The translations under genes and the position numbers were made by a program. The notes under the pieces were generated by a model that was not told where the DNA came from, did not search any database, and was given only the letters and a program-made list of their open reading frames with translations. From assembly GCA_021162505.1 (NCBI GenBank), contig JAGGYO010000281.1:1-6901 (forward strand): DNA of 6,901 nucleotides, written 5' to 3'. This DNA comes from a bacterium. Its GTDB lineage: Bacteria > AUK180. This document shows positions 6,331-6,901 of the stretch, piece by piece; the first letter of the stretch is position 1, and every line of letters starts with the position of its first letter.

Positions 6331-6901
6331 CCAAAACCCAAAAACTTGAAATATTTATGTTTTCGTTGTATAATTTAAATAAGGTTAAGGAATATGATCT
6401 CGGAGAAGTGGAAACGGTGAGGCAAGCAAAAATGAGTGTAGCGGATTATAATGATCAAACTTATTTGCTTTATTCAAAATACGGTGGTGATCATAGTAAC
6501 ATTATGGGTATTCCAATAGAAGTTGAAACACACATTGAACAAATGGATGTATATGATTTTAGTTCTTGGGATGGGGGTTTCCCAACCGGTACTCTTACAA
6601 CCGGAACGGAAGAAACAAACTCTGATACCCGTACCTTACTATCAAAGTGTGATTTAAATCCGTATAACTCACAACTCGGAACTGACTACGTCATCCAGAG
6701 CGTCAGCGAAGGATCTTACTCGCAACTTATTGATTTCCGTTATTTATACACTCAACGCGAATATAATGTTGAAACCGGCAATTATTATTACCGTTTCCGA
6801 ACTTATGATTCTGGGATTGGCAGATTTACAAGCAAGGATCCAAAGAACTCAATAGCAAGAAATGTTTTAAAATACCAATCAACCAGTGTATCTATATTAC
6901 C
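6331..6901 (+). pseudogene. 5'-truncated RHS/YD-repeat protein fragment (open at window end)
   Basis: One frame is open from inside the insertion sequence (last stop TAG at 6228-6230) through to the window end; the first whole codon outside the element is at 6333. Positions 6744-6842 encode RYLYTQREYNVETGNYYYRF followed by RTYDSGIGRFTSKDP. This matches the RHS-repeat-associated core signature (RYLYTGREYD-ETGLYYYRARYYDP-GRF-S-DP), which marks the end of the conserved shell before a variable tip. The region before it (LYNLNKVKEYDLGEVETVRQ and on) is compatible with diverged YD-type repeats but is not clear-cut. RHS proteins are usually well over a thousand residues with a secretion signal. Here everything upstream is missing and replaced by the insertion sequence, and no convincing ribosome site precedes ATG 6357 or 6432. 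The sequence after DP (KNSIARNVLKY) departs from the usual NLYxYVxNNP. It is most likely a broken remnant. Confidence 0.7.

Noticed and set aside
6432..6901. A separate new gene starting at ATG 6432 behind GGTGAGG.
   Set aside because: The frame is open far upstream without a break and the ribosome-site match is weak, so this is an internal Met of the RHS fragment.

Overview
The window looks like a piece of a low-GC (roughly one third G+C by eye) Gram-negative bacterium. The genes have strong AGGAGG-type ribosome sites, the FKBP has a lipoprotein signal peptide, and a bacterial Tricorn protease and an RHS/YD-repeat fragment are present. This mix fits uncultured FCB-type or candidate-phylum bacteria (for example Cloacimonadota- or Delongbacteria-like lineages). 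That placement is inference and cannot be settled from the sequence alone.

Layout, left to right. (1) Positions 2-616 hold the nucleotide-sugar-binding half of a UGT/MGT-like glycosyltransferase, cut by the window edge at its start and apparently lacking its last helices. (2) Overlapping it by 17 bases is a complete 1055-residue Tricorn protease (600-3767) with all five catalytic residues recognisable and no signal peptide. (3) A 181-base spacer (3768-3948) holds a short degenerate GTATT(A/C)AGT-type repeat with a modest hairpin and an AT-rich promoter-like stretch. (4) An FKBP-type peptidyl-prolyl isomerase lipoprotein (3949-4923) carries two tandem copies of the FKBP N-terminal dimerisation domain. 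(5) A complete IS256-family insertion sequence (4945-6330, 1386 bp) lies just 21 bases after the FKBP stop. It has perfect 21-bp terminal inverted repeats and a 404-residue DDE transposase on the minus strand. (6) From 6331 to the window end is a 5'-truncated RHS-repeat core fragment on the plus strand, open to the right edge.

The most interesting structure is in the transposase leader. A perfect 11-bp inverted repeat places the transposase Shine-Dalgarno inside a hairpin. A 32-codon leader ORF with its own ribosome site is read straight through that hairpin and ends in an ATGA overlap with the transposase start. This looks like translational coupling that restricts transposase synthesis. The insertion sequence has no target-site duplication and joins two unrelated contexts (FKBP gene and RHS fragment), so a deletion or recombination at this copy is likely.

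Tricorn and the FKBP are both protein-quality-control functions, but they sit in different compartments (cytoplasm and periplasm) and nothing here shows that they act together.
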